The notes under the pieces were generated by a model that searched no databases, had not been told where the DNA came from, and saw nothing but the letters and a program-made list of their open reading frames with translations. DNA of 64,000 nucleotides from Paraburkholderia rhynchosiae (GTDB lineage: Bacteria; Pseudomonadota; Gammaproteobacteria; Burkholderiales; Burkholderiaceae), in the NCBI RefSeq assembly GCF_002879865.1, contig NZ_PNXY01000021.1, positions 1 to 64,000 on the forward strand, in the 5' to 3' direction. The position numbers were made by a program, and so were the translations under genes. Positions within the stretch are counted from its first letter, which is position 1. Each line of letters starts with the position of its first letter. Shown here piece after piece: positions 50,920 to 60,577 of this stretch.

Positions 50920-51006
50920 GCGAGGGTGGCGAAATTGGTAGACGCACCAGGTTTAGGTCCTGACGCCCGCAAGGGTGTAGGGGTTCGAGTCCCCTCCCTC
51001 GCACCA
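50920..51006 (+). tRNA. tRNA-Leu (UAG anticodon)
   Basis: The acceptor stem GCGAGGG pairs with CCCTCGC, and the gene-encoded CCA ends at 51006. The anticodon loop is TTTAGGT with TAG in the middle, reading CUA codons. The D-arm (GAAATTGGTAGAC), a long variable arm (GACGCCCGCAAGGGTGT) and the T-arm (GGGGTTCGAGTCCCC) are complete. It is 87 bases long, as usual for class II tRNAs. Confidence 0.97.
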
Positions 51007-51023
51007 CTTATCTTTAGCGAAAC

Positions 51024-51058
51024 ACCCCGTCAAGTCGTTGGACTGACGGGGTTTTTTG
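51024..51058 (+). terminator. Terminator after tRNA-Leu
   Basis: ACCCCGTCA pairs with TGACGGGGT around an 11-base loop, followed by six T. It is 18 bases after the CCA end. Confidence 0.85.
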
Positions 51059-51070
51059 TTTTCGAGCCGC

Positions 51071-51358
51071 TTAGGCGCCCGGCGTTTCGGGCGGCGCCTG
51101 TGTGCCGGGCAACTCGGCCTGCACGGCGCCTTCGAGAAAGCGGCGAGTCGATTCGAATGCCTGCAGCATCGGATCGGGCCAAGGCGTTTGCAGCATGACC
51201 GCCTGATGATTCTCGAATGCCGACGACAACAGTTTCGCCAGTTCCGGCGAGCGCAGATGACGCAGCAGCACACTGACAGCAATCGCAGTCGCCTGGCTGG
51301 CCCCAGCCGTCTGGAGTTCCGAGGCGGTGAGCGCTGCGACCTGTTTGTTGATGTCCAC
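51071..51358 (-). CDS. Conserved-looking hypothetical protein
   Basis: A 95-residue mostly helical protein (LTASELQTAGASQATAIAVS, LLSSAFENHQAVMLQTPW). The start is GTG 51358 with AGGGAAG at good spacing. A longer version from ATG further upstream (MHAVVQIQPSNLF) is possible. It converges with the tRNA transcript. I do not recognise its function. Confidence 0.5.
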   Translation of the reverse strand: MDINKQVAALTASELQTAGASQATAIAVSVLLRHLRSPELAKLLSSAFENHQAVMLQTPWPDPMLQAFESTRRFLEGAVQAELPGTQAPPETPGA

Positions 51359-51844
51359 TGAAACTTCCCTGAATAAATTGGATGGCTGGATTTGCACGAC
51401 CGCGTGCATGATGAGGCACGCCGGCCGATCCGGAATTTTGACACGGTTGGCGGGTAGCCGCGAAGACAGCGGCGTAGGCGTGGTTCGCTGCTGCCGGAGA
51501 ATCGCATCCGCTTTTTGCGCCGTTACTGATCTGCCGATAATGCTTGCTGTCGGCCGATAATCCGGCACGTGGGTCGGTGGATTAATCAACCAGTATCAGT
51601 CGCATAATGTTCGTTGAAAATTCAGCGAGTGTTGCCGGAGATCTCTCACGCTTCCGTTTCAATTGACCTCGTTGCGGCTCGTTACGAAGTCCGAGCGGAT
51701 CGCCGGTTGAAAAGCCGGATTTACATGTTATTCTGCGCGCCGATTTTCGGTGGTTTGCTGATCCAGTACTGGCCAACTGATCCGTGCGACCAGGCCTTGC
51801 AATTGAACGGAAATCGCTGCACAAGACAATAAAAGAGGGGTGCG
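51359..51844. other. Intergenic region with a 20-base-period direct repeat
   Basis: This 486-base stretch lies between divergent transcripts. GCCGATAAT occurs at 51533-51541 and again at 51553-51561, 20 bases apart (two helical turns), as paired operator half-sites often are. Short frames on both strands have no convincing ribosome binding sites. Promoters for the DUF2339 gene and the gene at 51071 must lie here. Confidence 0.4.
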
Positions 51845-54800
51845 ATGAGCGTGATATTTGTGGTGCTGGGCGCTGTCGTCGGCATCCTGGCTTCGTTGTC
51901 GAACCATCTTCCAGTCGGCTACGGCGCATTCCTTGGCGCGGTGGCGGGTTTCGCGCTGGCGCGTTTGCGCAGCAAAGATCCCGCGGATGCCGCACATGAG
52001 CCGTTGCGGTCTTCCGCGGCAACGGATGCGCCGGGTGCGCCTCACGAGCTGGCTGCCCGTGTCGAGCGGCTGGAACGCGAAATCGTCTCGCTGCGCGGCG
52101 AAGTTCGACAGTTGCGTGGAGGCGAGGGCATTGCAACGGACGACGCGCAGGCACAGGCACAAGCGCAGACACGACCACAAGCGCATCCCATAGCACAACG
52201 CGAGGCGGCGACTCCCGAGGCGGTTTCGCCGCGCGCCACGGAACATCGCTACGCGATCCCGCCACAGGCGCCGGTGACGCTGACGGCACGAATGGCGGCG
52301 GCACAAGCATCGGCCAGCGAGAAGGCTGTCGCGTCAGTCGATCAACAGGCAGCGATCTCGCCCGTTGTGCCCACCACCGCGCCAGCGCAAGCGGTCTCCA
52401 CCGATCATCCCGAAGCCCGGACTCCACCGGCGCCTCCGCGCGGCCCCGGCGTCGTCGAGCGTCTGTTCAAAGCGGGCCGCGACTGGCTCTTCGGCGGCAA
52501 CACGGTGGTGCGTGTCGGCATCGTTGTGCTGTTCTTCGGCATTGCGTTCCTGCTCAAATACGCCGCCGACAACAGTCTGCTGCCGATCGAATTCCGCCTC
52601 GCCGGGGTCGCGCTCACCGCGATGGCCTTGCTCGTACTCGGCTGGCGCATTGGCGACACGCGCGGCGCGTACGGGCTCGTCCTGCAGGGCGGCGGTGTCG
52701 GCGCACTGTACCTGACGGTGTTCGCCGCGACGCGCCTCTACCATCTGCTGCCCGCCGCCGCAGCGTTGCCGCTGATGATCGCCATCTGCGCGCTGAGCGC
52801 GTTTCTCGCGGTACGGCAGAACGCTTCGTCGCTGGCGTTCATGGGTAGCGCCGGCGGTTTTCTCGCGCCGCTGTTGCTGTCGACCGGCGGGGGCAATCAT
52901 GTGATGCTGTTCAGCTACTACGCGTTGCTCAACGCGGGCATCTTCGCGATCGCATGGTTCAAGGCATGGCGTCCGCTGAATCTTCTCGGCTTCGTCTTTA
53001 CGTTTTCGATCGGCGCGGTGTGGGGCGTGACCGCGTATCGTCCGGAACTGCTCGGCAGCACCGAGCCATTTCTGATTCTGTTCTTCGTGATGTATGTTGG
53101 CATCGCGCTGCTTTACGCGGTGCGCCGCGAGTTGACGCTCAAGCACTACGTCGACGGCACGCTTGTGTTCGGCACGCCGCTCGTCGCAATGGGCTTGCAA
53201 GCCGCGTTGATGAAAGGCACCGAGTTCGGACTCGCGTGGAGCGCCGTGGCGCTCGCCGTGTTCTACCTCGCGATCGCGGGCTGGCTCTCGCGGCGCAGGG
53301 GGCGCCTCGGCATGCTGTTCGATGCGATGTTCGCGCTCGCGGTGATCTTCGCCACGCTCGCCGTGCCGCTTGCTTTCACCGGACCGACCACGAGCGCAAC
53401 ATGGGCCATCGAAGGCGCCGCCGTCACATGGCTTGCCGTGCGGCAACGACGCCTCGTCGCGTTCGCTTTCGGCATGCTGATGCAACTGGCCGCTGCGGGC
53501 GCATTCGTCGTCGGCAGCATGGCGCCATCGATCCATGTTTTGCCGGTTCTGAACGGCGCCTATCTGGCGACCGCGCTGATCGCACTTGCGGGCATCTTCA
53601 CGGGATGGCGTTTGCATGGCCGCAGTGAAGCCCGTGAGTGGCACGCGTGGATGCCGCAGCCTGGGATCGTCGCTAGCGTGTGGGGACTATCGTGGTGGAT
53701 CTTCGGCGGCCTGACGGAAATCCAGACGTTCGTGCACGATTATGTATCCGCCGATTTCCACCGCGTCGGTACCGCGCTCTTCGCTCTCTTCGCCGTGCTC
53801 ACTGCGTGGCTCGCTTACGGCGCGCGCCGCAGGCTGCGCTGGCCGCTCGCCGGATTGCCCGCGCTTGCGCTGGTGCCGGTCCTCGCGGTGCTGACTGTGG
53901 GTCTCTTCACGTTGAACCGGACGCCTGTGAGCGGCTATGGCTGGCTGGTTTGCGCGCTTGTCGCCGTCTGCACATATGTGCTGTTGTGGCGTCAGCAGCG
54001 CGATGTCGGCGACCGCGTTCTCGCGCCACTGCACACATTGATGTTCTGGACCGCCGGCGCACTCGCCGCGCTCGAAGGCTATTGGGCGTTACGCGTTTAC
54101 GTGCCCGAAGGCGCGTGGAGCTGGAGCGCGTGGGCGTATGGCTTCGGCACGCTGCTGCTGCTGCTGGCCGGCGCGGCGCACCGTTTGCGCTGGCCGGTCG
54201 CGCGCTTCACGCAGGCGTATCAGGTGTGGGCCGCGGCGCCGCTCGCCGCATTGCTGTGGGCGTGGAGCATCGCAAGCGTGAGGAGCGACGGCAGCGCCGC
54301 GCCGCTTTTCTGGCTGCCGATCGTGAATCCGCTCGACGTGGCTCAGATACTCGTGTTCGTCGCCTGCGCCGTATGGCTGCGACGGCTGCGCGCATTGGGC
54401 GTGCAGTGGCATCCGCGCGCTTTCGATTACGCCGTGCTCGCCACGCTGTTCCTGTGGTTCAACGCGTTGCTTCTCCGTACACTGCATCATCATTTCCGCG
54501 CGACGTACGATATCGATGCGGTGCTGACGTCGTTCACGTTGCAGCAGGTGCTTCTGGTCGGCTGGAGCGCCTTCGCGTTTGCGGGCTTGTGGCTCGCACG
54601 GCGCGACAGCATCGTGCGTCTGTGCGCGATCGCGTCGACGCCGCTTGTGCTCGTGATGTGGCTATGGACCTTCTATGCGAACCTCACGCAGGACGGCGGC
54701 GCGTGGGCGCGCCTGCCGTTGTTCAATCCGCTCGATCTGGTGCAGGCCGTGATCTTCGCGCTCGCGGTGCTATGGCTCGTACGGGTTCATCGCCTCGGTG

Positions 54801-55204
54801 TGCGGCTCGGCGACTATCGACTGCCCTTGCAAGTCGCGGCCGGCGCGACCGGCTTCATCTGGTTGAACGCAATGCTGTTGCGTACGCTGCACCATTGGAC
54901 CGGCGTGCCCTACGAGTTCGCGCAGATGTCGCAGTCGATGCTCGTGCAGGCGTCGGTATCGGTATTCTGGACGGTGTGCGCGCTCGCGACGATGGTCTGG
55001 GCGACGCGAGGGGCGAGCCGCATCGTCTGGTTCATCGGCGGCGCGTTGCTCGGCGGGACCGTCGTCAAGCTGTTCCTGTTCGACCTGTCGCATGTGACCG
55101 GTATCGAGCGGATCGTATCGTTTATCGGTATCGGTTTGATGTTGTTGCTGATCGGCTACTTCTCGCCGTTGCCGCCCAAGCTCGTAGTCGGGGAAACTGA
55201 ATAA
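51845..55204 (+). CDS. DUF2339 polytopic membrane protein
   Basis: The 1119-residue protein has one N-terminal hydrophobic segment, a coiled-coil stretch (VERLEREIVSLRGEVRQLRG, about 65-100), an Ala/Gln-rich linker, and then about 25-30 membrane helices from residue 215 on (TVVRVGIVVLFFGIAFLLKY). The C-terminus carries GTVVKLFLFDLSHVTGIERI, a DUF2339 feature. Function is unknown; cell-envelope integrity or glycan-related roles have been suggested for such proteins. GAGGGGTGCG precedes the ATG. It overlaps the DUF3999 gene start by one base. Confidence 0.85.
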   Translation: MSVIFVVLGAVVGILASLSNHLPVGYGAFLGAVAGFALARLRSKDPADAAHEPLRSSAATDAPGAPHELAARVERLEREIVSLRGEVRQLRGGEGIATDDAQAQAQAQTRPQAHPIAQREAATPEAVSPRATEHRYAIPPQAPVTLTARMAAAQASASEKAVASVDQQAAISPVVPTTAPAQAVSTDHPEARTPPAPPRGPGVVERLFKAGRDWLFGGNTVVRVGIVVLFFGIAFLLKYAADNSLLPIEFRLAGVALTAMALLVLGWRIGDTRGAYGLVLQGGGVGALYLTVFAATRLYHLLPAAAALPLMIAICALSAFLAVRQNASSLAFMGSAGGFLAPLLLSTGGGNHVMLFSYYALLNAGIFAIAWFKAWRPLNLLGFVFTFSIGAVWGVTAYRPELLGSTEPFLILFFVMYVGIALLYAVRRELTLKHYVDGTLVFGTPLVAMGLQAALMKGTEFGLAWSAVALAVFYLAIAGWLSRRRGRLGMLFDAMFALAVIFATLAVPLAFTGPTTSATWAIEGAAVTWLAVRQRRLVAFAFGMLMQLAAAGAFVVGSMAPSIHVLPVLNGAYLATALIALAGIFTGWRLHGRSEAREWHAWMPQPGIVASVWGLSWWIFGGLTEIQTFVHDYVSADFHRVGTALFALFAVLTAWLAYGARRRLRWPLAGLPALALVPVLAVLTVGLFTLNRTPVSGYGWLVCALVAVCTYVLLWRQQRDVGDRVLAPLHTLMFWTAGALAALEGYWALRVYVPEGAWSWSAWAYGFGTLLLLLAGAAHRLRWPVARFTQAYQVWAAAPLAALLWAWSIASVRSDGSAAPLFWLPIVNPLDVAQILVFVACAVWLRRLRALGVQWHPRAFDYAVLATLFLWFNALLLRTLHHHFRATYDIDAVLTSFTLQQVLLVGWSAFAFAGLWLARRDSIVRLCAIASTPLVLVMWLWTFYANLTQDGGAWARLPLFNPLDLVQAVIFALAVLWLVRVHRLGVRLGDYRLPLQVAAGATGFIWLNAMLLRTLHHWTGVPYEFAQMSQSMLVQASVSVFWTVCALATMVWATRGASRIVWFIGGALLGGTVVKLFLFDLSHVTGIERIVSFIGIGLMLLLIGYFSPLPPKLVVGETE

Positions 55205-56736
55205 TGAAGCACGTTCTCAAAGTGACCGGCTGGTGTCTCGCGATCGTGTCGGCGTGGGCAGCGGTGCCCGCTTGCGCCGAAGATTTCGCGCGACACTTTG
55301 CGCTTCAGCTCGAAGACGGCGCCGCGTATTACAGCGTGACGCTGCCGGCCGCGGTCTACGCGGCCAGTCAGCGTAACGACCTCGGCGACGTGCGCGTTTT
55401 CAACGGCGCGGGCGAGCCGGTGCCGTATTCTCTCGAGGCGCCGCGTGAGTTGGCCCGCACGCCGCCCGAACTGCGGCCGGTCAGATGGTTTCCGCTTCGG
55501 CCTATGTCCGCTGGCCCGTCCGGTGCGCCGCTTGGCGTCACGATCGCGGCCGACGGCTCGCTGCGCGCGACCGCCGCCCCGCCTGGCCGCGCGCAACACG
55601 ACATGGATCTGATCGATGCGGGCCAAGCGTCGCGTGAGGGCCGCGCGAGCGCGTTGCTTATTCATCTGCGCGACGACAATTACCAGGGACGTGTGTCTGC
55701 CGAGTCGAGCGACGATCTTCGCAACTGGCAGCCGGCCGGCGACGCGCAACTGCTCAAGGTCAGCTACAACGGCAGCACGCTGAGCCAGGACCGCATCGAA
55801 CTGAACGGCGCCCGCGCGCGTTATCTGCGCTTGCGCTGGCTCGACGGCGCGCCGTATGTCGAGTCGATGGACATGGAAGTGCAGGCGGCCGGCGCCGGGC
55901 GCGCGCAACTCGCCGACAAACAGCGCGAGTGGCGTGAAGGGATCGTCGCTCAAGCGGGCCTGAAGGCCGGCGAATATTTTTTCTCCACCGGCGGACCGTA
56001 TCCCGTCGACCGTTTGCGGCTCAATCTGCCGCAGCCGAATACGGTGGCGCCCGCCGTCGTCTATTCGCGCGGCGAACTCGGCGCGGCCTGGCGCGCGGTG
56101 TCGAGCGCGACGCTGTTCCGCTTGCACAACGGCGAAGTCGAGCAGCACAACCCTTCGCTGCAATTGACGCCTGACACGGACCGCCACTGGCGAGTGGTCG
56201 TCGACACGCGCAACGGCGGGCTTGGAAGCGGCACATTGACCATCGCGGCGGGCTGGCATCCGGCGACGCTGACTTTCGTCGCCCGCGGGTCGGCGCCTTT
56301 TACGCTCGGCGTGGGCAATGCCGCCGCGGTCTCGACGGCGGTCAGCCGGGACGAACTGCTGATGGGCGCATCGTCGGTTCCGGCAACGGCGCGGGTCGGC
56401 GAAGCACTGACGGTCGCGCAAAGTGCGAACGCCCGATCGGCAGCGAATGCCGATGCATACCGTCGCTACCTGCTGTGGGGGGCGCTGCTTCTGGCCGTCG
56501 GCTCGCTGGCGGCGATTGCCTGGCGCTTGGCTCGCAGCGTTCAGCACCAGATGCCGACGGGCGATGTCGCGGCTGCCGTGCCGGGGAGCGTTGCGAGCGG
56601 TCTCGCGAATGCGCCTGACGGTGCATTGGATGCGACGCAGGCGGCAAGCGCCTCGCCTCAAGACGCGATGAAGCCATCGGCTAGCAGCGGGACGGTCGGG
56701 TCAGAAGCCGGGCGTGGGCGTGACGGAAACACTTGA
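55204..56736 (+). CDS. DUF3999 envelope protein, partner of DUF2339
   Basis: This 510-residue protein has a signal peptide (WCLAIVSAWAAVPACA), a large beta-rich periplasmic part and one membrane helix near residue 430 (YLLWGALLLAVGSLAAIAWR), followed by a cytoplasmic Ala-rich tail. LGDVRVFNGAGEPVPYSLEA is the family's N-terminal signature. Its ATG overlaps the DUF2339 stop (TAATG), so the two are translationally coupled and probably form a complex. Confidence 0.85.
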   Translation: MKHVLKVTGWCLAIVSAWAAVPACAEDFARHFALQLEDGAAYYSVTLPAAVYAASQRNDLGDVRVFNGAGEPVPYSLEAPRELARTPPELRPVRWFPLRPMSAGPSGAPLGVTIAADGSLRATAAPPGRAQHDMDLIDAGQASREGRASALLIHLRDDNYQGRVSAESSDDLRNWQPAGDAQLLKVSYNGSTLSQDRIELNGARARYLRLRWLDGAPYVESMDMEVQAAGAGRAQLADKQREWREGIVAQAGLKAGEYFFSTGGPYPVDRLRLNLPQPNTVAPAVVYSRGELGAAWRAVSSATLFRLHNGEVEQHNPSLQLTPDTDRHWRVVVDTRNGGLGSGTLTIAAGWHPATLTFVARGSAPFTLGVGNAAAVSTAVSRDELLMGASSVPATARVGEALTVAQSANARSAANADAYRRYLLWGALLLAVGSLAAIAWRLARSVQHQMPTGDVAAAVPGSVASGLANAPDGALDATQAASASPQDAMKPSASSGTVGSEAGRGRDGNT

Positions 56737-56926
56737 TTTGCGCGCGCGTTGCGATAGACGACGCGCAAGTTGCATCTGTTTTTGTGTCTGTTTTTGTGTC
56801 TGTCTGCCAGCGAGTTATCTGACTGCGATTTAACAACGACTGACCGCGCTGCTGACCCAACGCGCGGCGAGCCTGAGCGCCCGCGCGATTTCTCAGTGCC
56901 TCTTTGACTCGCGGTTCATTCGCGTC

Positions 56927-57379
56927 TCATACATCACGCGCGGCCATCGTTTCAATGACCTTGTCGAGCGCTTCGCCGAGGGCGAGCTTTTCTTTCTCGT
57001 CGAGACAGTTGAACAGATCGCCGTTCCATTTGCGCGCAATCGGCATCACTTTGCGATACAGCGCGCGCCCTTCGGGTGTGAGCGAGACGAGTACCACGCG
57101 GCCGTCTTCGACACTAGGCTCGCGCTTGACGAGCCCCTGTTTGATCAACGCCTCGGCGGCGCGGCTCGCCTGGCTCTTGTCGAGATTGGCATGCCTCGCG
57201 AGTTCCATGATCGAGAACGGTCCGAACGATCCCACTGACGCGATGACGCGGGCTTCCGGCAAGGTCACGCCGAGCTTGTCCTGGTAGCGCACGCTGATAC
57301 CCCGCTCGGCGAGCTTGTTGAGCACATGCAGCCGATACGTGAGGAGCTGTTCCAGGCCGGCTTTGGCGGAGTCCTTCAT
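56927..57379 (-). CDS. MarR-family transcriptional regulator
   Basis: A 150-residue winged-helix dimer. The recognition region is FSIMELARHANLDKSQASRA and the wing carries LVKREPSVEDGRVVLVSLTP, with the conserved DGR. ATG 57379 follows GGGAAG. It lies 65 bases downstream of glycerate kinase in the same direction and might regulate it, or degradation of an aromatic or sugar acid elsewhere. Confidence 0.9.
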   Translation of the reverse strand: MKDSAKAGLEQLLTYRLHVLNKLAERGISVRYQDKLGVTLPEARVIASVGSFGPFSIMELARHANLDKSQASRAAEALIKQGLVKREPSVEDGRVVLVSLTPEGRALYRKVMPIARKWNGDLFNCLDEKEKLALGEALDKVIETMAARDV

Positions 57380-57443
57380 GGTCTTCCCGAGATGAGTGAC
57401 GCGGTTGTGGCGCTGTGATTGTTGCCGCAACCGTGCCGCCGGG

Positions 57444-58580
57444 TCAACGCGCGCCGTACTTCAAACGCGTCAGTTGTTCGGCCTCATCCGCCAGGAGACG
57501 CGCGGCGTCGCGGATCGCCAATTCAAGCGTGATCGGTCCAGGAGCCGGCGAGAAGCAACCGCAGAAATATTCGGCGAGACGCGGCAACGCGGCGGAGTCC
57601 ACCGCGCCCGAAAGCAGCGTGGCCGGCACGCCGATCGCCTGCGCATGACGGCAGGCAATGAAAGGCGCCTTGCCGTGCAGTGTTTGCACGTCCGAGCGTC
57701 CTTCGCCGGTGATCAGCCAGTTCGCGCCCTCGAGTGCCGCGTCGAGGCCGATCTCGCGTGCGACCGTTTCCGCGCCCGGCTCGAATTGCGCGCCGAGCAT
57801 GTGTAATGCGAAGCCGAGGCCGCCAGCTGCGCCCGCGCCGGGCAGGTCGCGGGCCGTGCGCCCGAGCGCCGCTTCCAGCAGATCGGCGAAGCCGGCGAGG
57901 GCGGCGTCGATAGGGGCGACCTGTTCCGGCTTGACGCCTTTTTGTGGACCGAAAACCGCAGTCGCACCATGCTCGCCGGTCAACGGATTGTCCACATCCG
58001 ACATGCCGATGAATTGTGTGTTCGGGAGCCGGGCGTCGAGTCGGGAAACGTCGACGCGTGCGACGCGAGCGAGTTGTTCCGGCGAGGGATCGAGCTCCCT
58101 GTCTTGCGCGTCGAAAAGTTTGAGGCCGAGACCGACGAGCAGGCCCGCACCGCCGTCATTCGTGCTGCTGCCGCCGAGCGCCACGAAAAACCGCCGCACG
58201 CCCGCGTCGAGCAACGCACTGATCGCTTCGCCCATGCCGCGCGTGCTGCGCGCTTCAACAGGCACACTCATTCCAATGGGGTCGGTGATGCCGACGATTT
58301 CCGCGGTTTCCACGATCGCGCTGCCGTCTGCGAGCACGCCCGTGAACGCTTCGCGCACGGGGCCGGCCGCGCCGCGCACGGTCAGCTTGCGGCGCTCGCC
58401 GCCGCTCGTGAGCATGGCGTCGAGCGTGCCCTCGCCGCCGTCCGCCATCGGGCAGATACGGACGTCGGCGTCCGGACGGGCGCGCCGCACGCCGGACGCG
58501 ATCGCCTGTGCGACCTGTTCGGCGCTGAGCGAGCCTTTGAAGGAATCGGGGGCGATGACGACGACAGGCGAATTCGGCAT
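57444..58580 (-). CDS. glxK: Glycerate kinase (GlxK/GarK type)
   Basis: The 378-residue kinase of the glycerate kinase type 1 family phosphorylates glycerate. Motifs are IAPDSFKGSLSAEQVAQAI, MADGGEGTLDAML, GGSSTNDGGAGLL and ITGEGRSDVQTLHGKAP. ATG 58580 (MPNSPVVVIAPDSF) is the family start. The choice between 2- and 3-phosphoglycerate as product cannot be made from sequence alone. Confidence 0.9.
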   Translation of the reverse strand: MPNSPVVVIAPDSFKGSLSAEQVAQAIASGVRRARPDADVRICPMADGGEGTLDAMLTSGGERRKLTVRGAAGPVREAFTGVLADGSAIVETAEIVGITDPIGMSVPVEARSTRGMGEAISALLDAGVRRFFVALGGSSTNDGGAGLLVGLGLKLFDAQDRELDPSPEQLARVARVDVSRLDARLPNTQFIGMSDVDNPLTGEHGATAVFGPQKGVKPEQVAPIDAALAGFADLLEAALGRTARDLPGAGAAGGLGFALHMLGAQFEPGAETVAREIGLDAALEGANWLITGEGRSDVQTLHGKAPFIACRHAQAIGVPATLLSGAVDSAALPRLAEYFCGCFSPAPGPITLELAIRDAARLLADEAEQLTRLKYGAR

Positions 58581-59030
58581 GATGTCTCTGAATGATTGGA
58601 ATCGTTGCGGGCGGGCCTGGCAGTGCGGGCCTGGCAGTGCATTAAACACCGGCAAGCAGCGGAAGAAGGACAGCCCCGAGCGCGTTCGCTAGCTTATCAG
58701 CATGGGCGCGCCGACTGAATATGTCGAAAGGCATAGACGGAATCTCCGTGCATTGCGACGGGTAGCGCGACGCCGGGCCGGTCCTCGCGCTGCGGCATCG
58801 TCGGCGAAGCGCGAAATCACCTCAAAAAGAGACAGGAAAGGGCTGCGAATGCCGGGAAAAATGCGCGCAACTATCGAATCCCGGTTAGGCGCGCAAATAG
58901 TTTGCTAAAATATTCGGCTCTTTGGACCCAACCGTGCTGCCGGCGGCCTGCAAGCCCGCGGCGCAGGCGCGCAAGCGCGGCACGAGAAGATAACTGAATT
59001 CGCTCGAATAATTTTAGGACGATTGAAGCC
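58581..59030. other. Intergenic region upstream of tig
   Basis: These 450 bases between leftward glycerate kinase and rightward tig contain no convincing gene. An AT-rich spot (TTTGCTAAAATATTCG, 58901-58916) offers a TAAAAT -10-like box about 125 bases before tig. No clear -35 box, heat-shock promoter or repeat was recognised. Confidence 0.45.
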
Positions 59031-60377
59031 ATGGCTAACGTTGTTGAAAACCTCGGCAAGCTCGAACGCCGCGTAACGATTTCCCTGCCGAAAGACACCG
59101 TGCAGAAGGAAGTGGATTCGCGTATCCGCCAACTCGCGAAGAACGTGCGCATGCCGGGTTTCCGCCCGGGCAAGGTGCCGCTCAAGATGGTGACGCAACA
59201 GTATTCGGGCCAGGTGGAAGCTGAAGTGCTGAGCGACAAGGTCGGCAAGGAATTCTTCGACATCAGCCGCGCTGAAAATCTGCGCGTAGCCGGCCAGCCG
59301 AGCTTTGCGCCGAAGACCGACGCCGTTGAAGGCGATTACGCGTTCGACGCGACCTTCGAGGTCTACCCGGAAGTGAAGCTGGGCGACGTCGCCACGGCTG
59401 AAATCGAACGCACCACGACCACCATCAGCGAGGCGGAAATCGACCGCACGCTGGAGATTCTGCGCAAGCAGCGTGTGCATTTCCACGCTCGCGGCGAAGC
59501 GGGCGAGCACGGCGACGGCGGCGGTGACACGGCGGCGAAGGAAGGCGATCGCGTGACGGTCGACTTCGTCGGCAAGATCGACGGTGAAGTGTTCGAGGGC
59601 GGCAGCGCCGAAGACTTCGCGTTCGTGCTGGGCGAAGGCCGCATGCTGCCGGAATTCGAAAAAGCAGCCTCGGGGCTGAAGGTTGGCGAATCGAAGGAAT
59701 TCGATCTGGCATTCCCGGCCGACTACCACGGCAAGGACGTGGCAGGCAAGACGGCGCAATTCACGATCACCATGAAGAAGATCGAGTGGCCGCATCTGCC
59801 GGAAATCGACGCGGAATTCGCAAAGTCGCTGGGCATTGAAGACGGCGATCTGACCAAAATGCGCGCCGAGATCAAAGACAATCTGGAGCGCGAAGCCAAG
59901 CGCCGCACGCAAGCCATCGTCAAGAATCAGGTGATGGACGCGCTGCTGAAGATTTCGGAACTCGACGTGCCGAACGCGCTGATCGAACAGGACCAGGAGC
60001 GCCTCGTCGCAATGGCTCGCCAGGATCTGGAACAGCGTGGCGTGCCGAACGCGAAGGACGCGCCGATCCCGGCCGCCATGTTCAAGGAACAGGCCGAGCG
60101 CCGCGTCAAGCTGGGCCTCGTGCTGGCCGAGCTGGTGAAGGCGAACGACCTGCAGGCCAAGCCGGAGCAGATCCGCGCCGAGGTCGACGAGTTCGCGAAA
60201 AGCTATGAAGACCCGAAGGAAGTCGTCCGCTGGTATTATTCGAACCAGCAACGCCTTGCTGAAATGGAAGCATACGTCGTTGAAGCCAACGTCGTCGAAT
60301 TCGTGCTGAGCAAGGCCAAGGTGACGGACAAGGAAGTGAGCTTCGAAGAACTGGCAAGCGCAACAGCGCAAGCGTAA
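59031..60377 (+). CDS. tig: Trigger factor
   Basis: This ribosome-bound chaperone and prolyl isomerase is 448 residues long, normal for the family. The ribosome-binding signature is in VRMPGFRPGKVPLKMV (GFRxGKxP). An FKBP-type isomerase domain (VDFVGKIDGEVFEGGSAEDF) is central and a helical chaperone domain ends the protein. It opens the tig-clpP-clpX-lon cluster. Confidence 0.97.
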   Translation: MANVVENLGKLERRVTISLPKDTVQKEVDSRIRQLAKNVRMPGFRPGKVPLKMVTQQYSGQVEAEVLSDKVGKEFFDISRAENLRVAGQPSFAPKTDAVEGDYAFDATFEVYPEVKLGDVATAEIERTTTTISEAEIDRTLEILRKQRVHFHARGEAGEHGDGGGDTAAKEGDRVTVDFVGKIDGEVFEGGSAEDFAFVLGEGRMLPEFEKAASGLKVGESKEFDLAFPADYHGKDVAGKTAQFTITMKKIEWPHLPEIDAEFAKSLGIEDGDLTKMRAEIKDNLEREAKRRTQAIVKNQVMDALLKISELDVPNALIEQDQERLVAMARQDLEQRGVPNAKDAPIPAAMFKEQAERRVKLGLVLAELVKANDLQAKPEQIRAEVDEFAKSYEDPKEVVRWYYSNQQRLAEMEAYVVEANVVEFVLSKAKVTDKEVSFEELASATAQA

Positions 60378-60388
60378 GCGTCGCTGCA

Positions 60389-60433
60389 ACGGCGTGCCGG
60401 CTGTCGGAGCGACGGCCCGCACGCCGTTTTTTT
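60389..60433 (+). terminator. Terminator after tig
   Basis: ACGGCGTGC pairs with GCACGCCGT and is followed by a run of seven T. It lies between tig and clpP, so the two can be transcribed separately. Confidence 0.85.
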
Positions 60434-60577
60434 GTGCCGCTTTTTGCTGTCAATGCGCGTGCGTTTTGCATCATCTGGCGCGCGCCTTCGCACCAATCGC
60501 GCACTTGAATACGGGTTGGTCGACCACACCTGTCTAGCATCTGATATTTAGAATATTTCCAGACAAGGATCCATTGC

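Noticed and set aside
50920..51006. tRNA-Leu as attachment site of an island
   Set aside because: No integrase, direct repeat of the tRNA end or foreign-looking genes lie nearby. Both flanks look like ordinary chromosome.
52334..53644. 436-codon leftward frame within the DUF2339 gene
   Set aside because: Composition is Arg/His/Glu-rich without domains, and DUF2339 helices are clear on the other strand.
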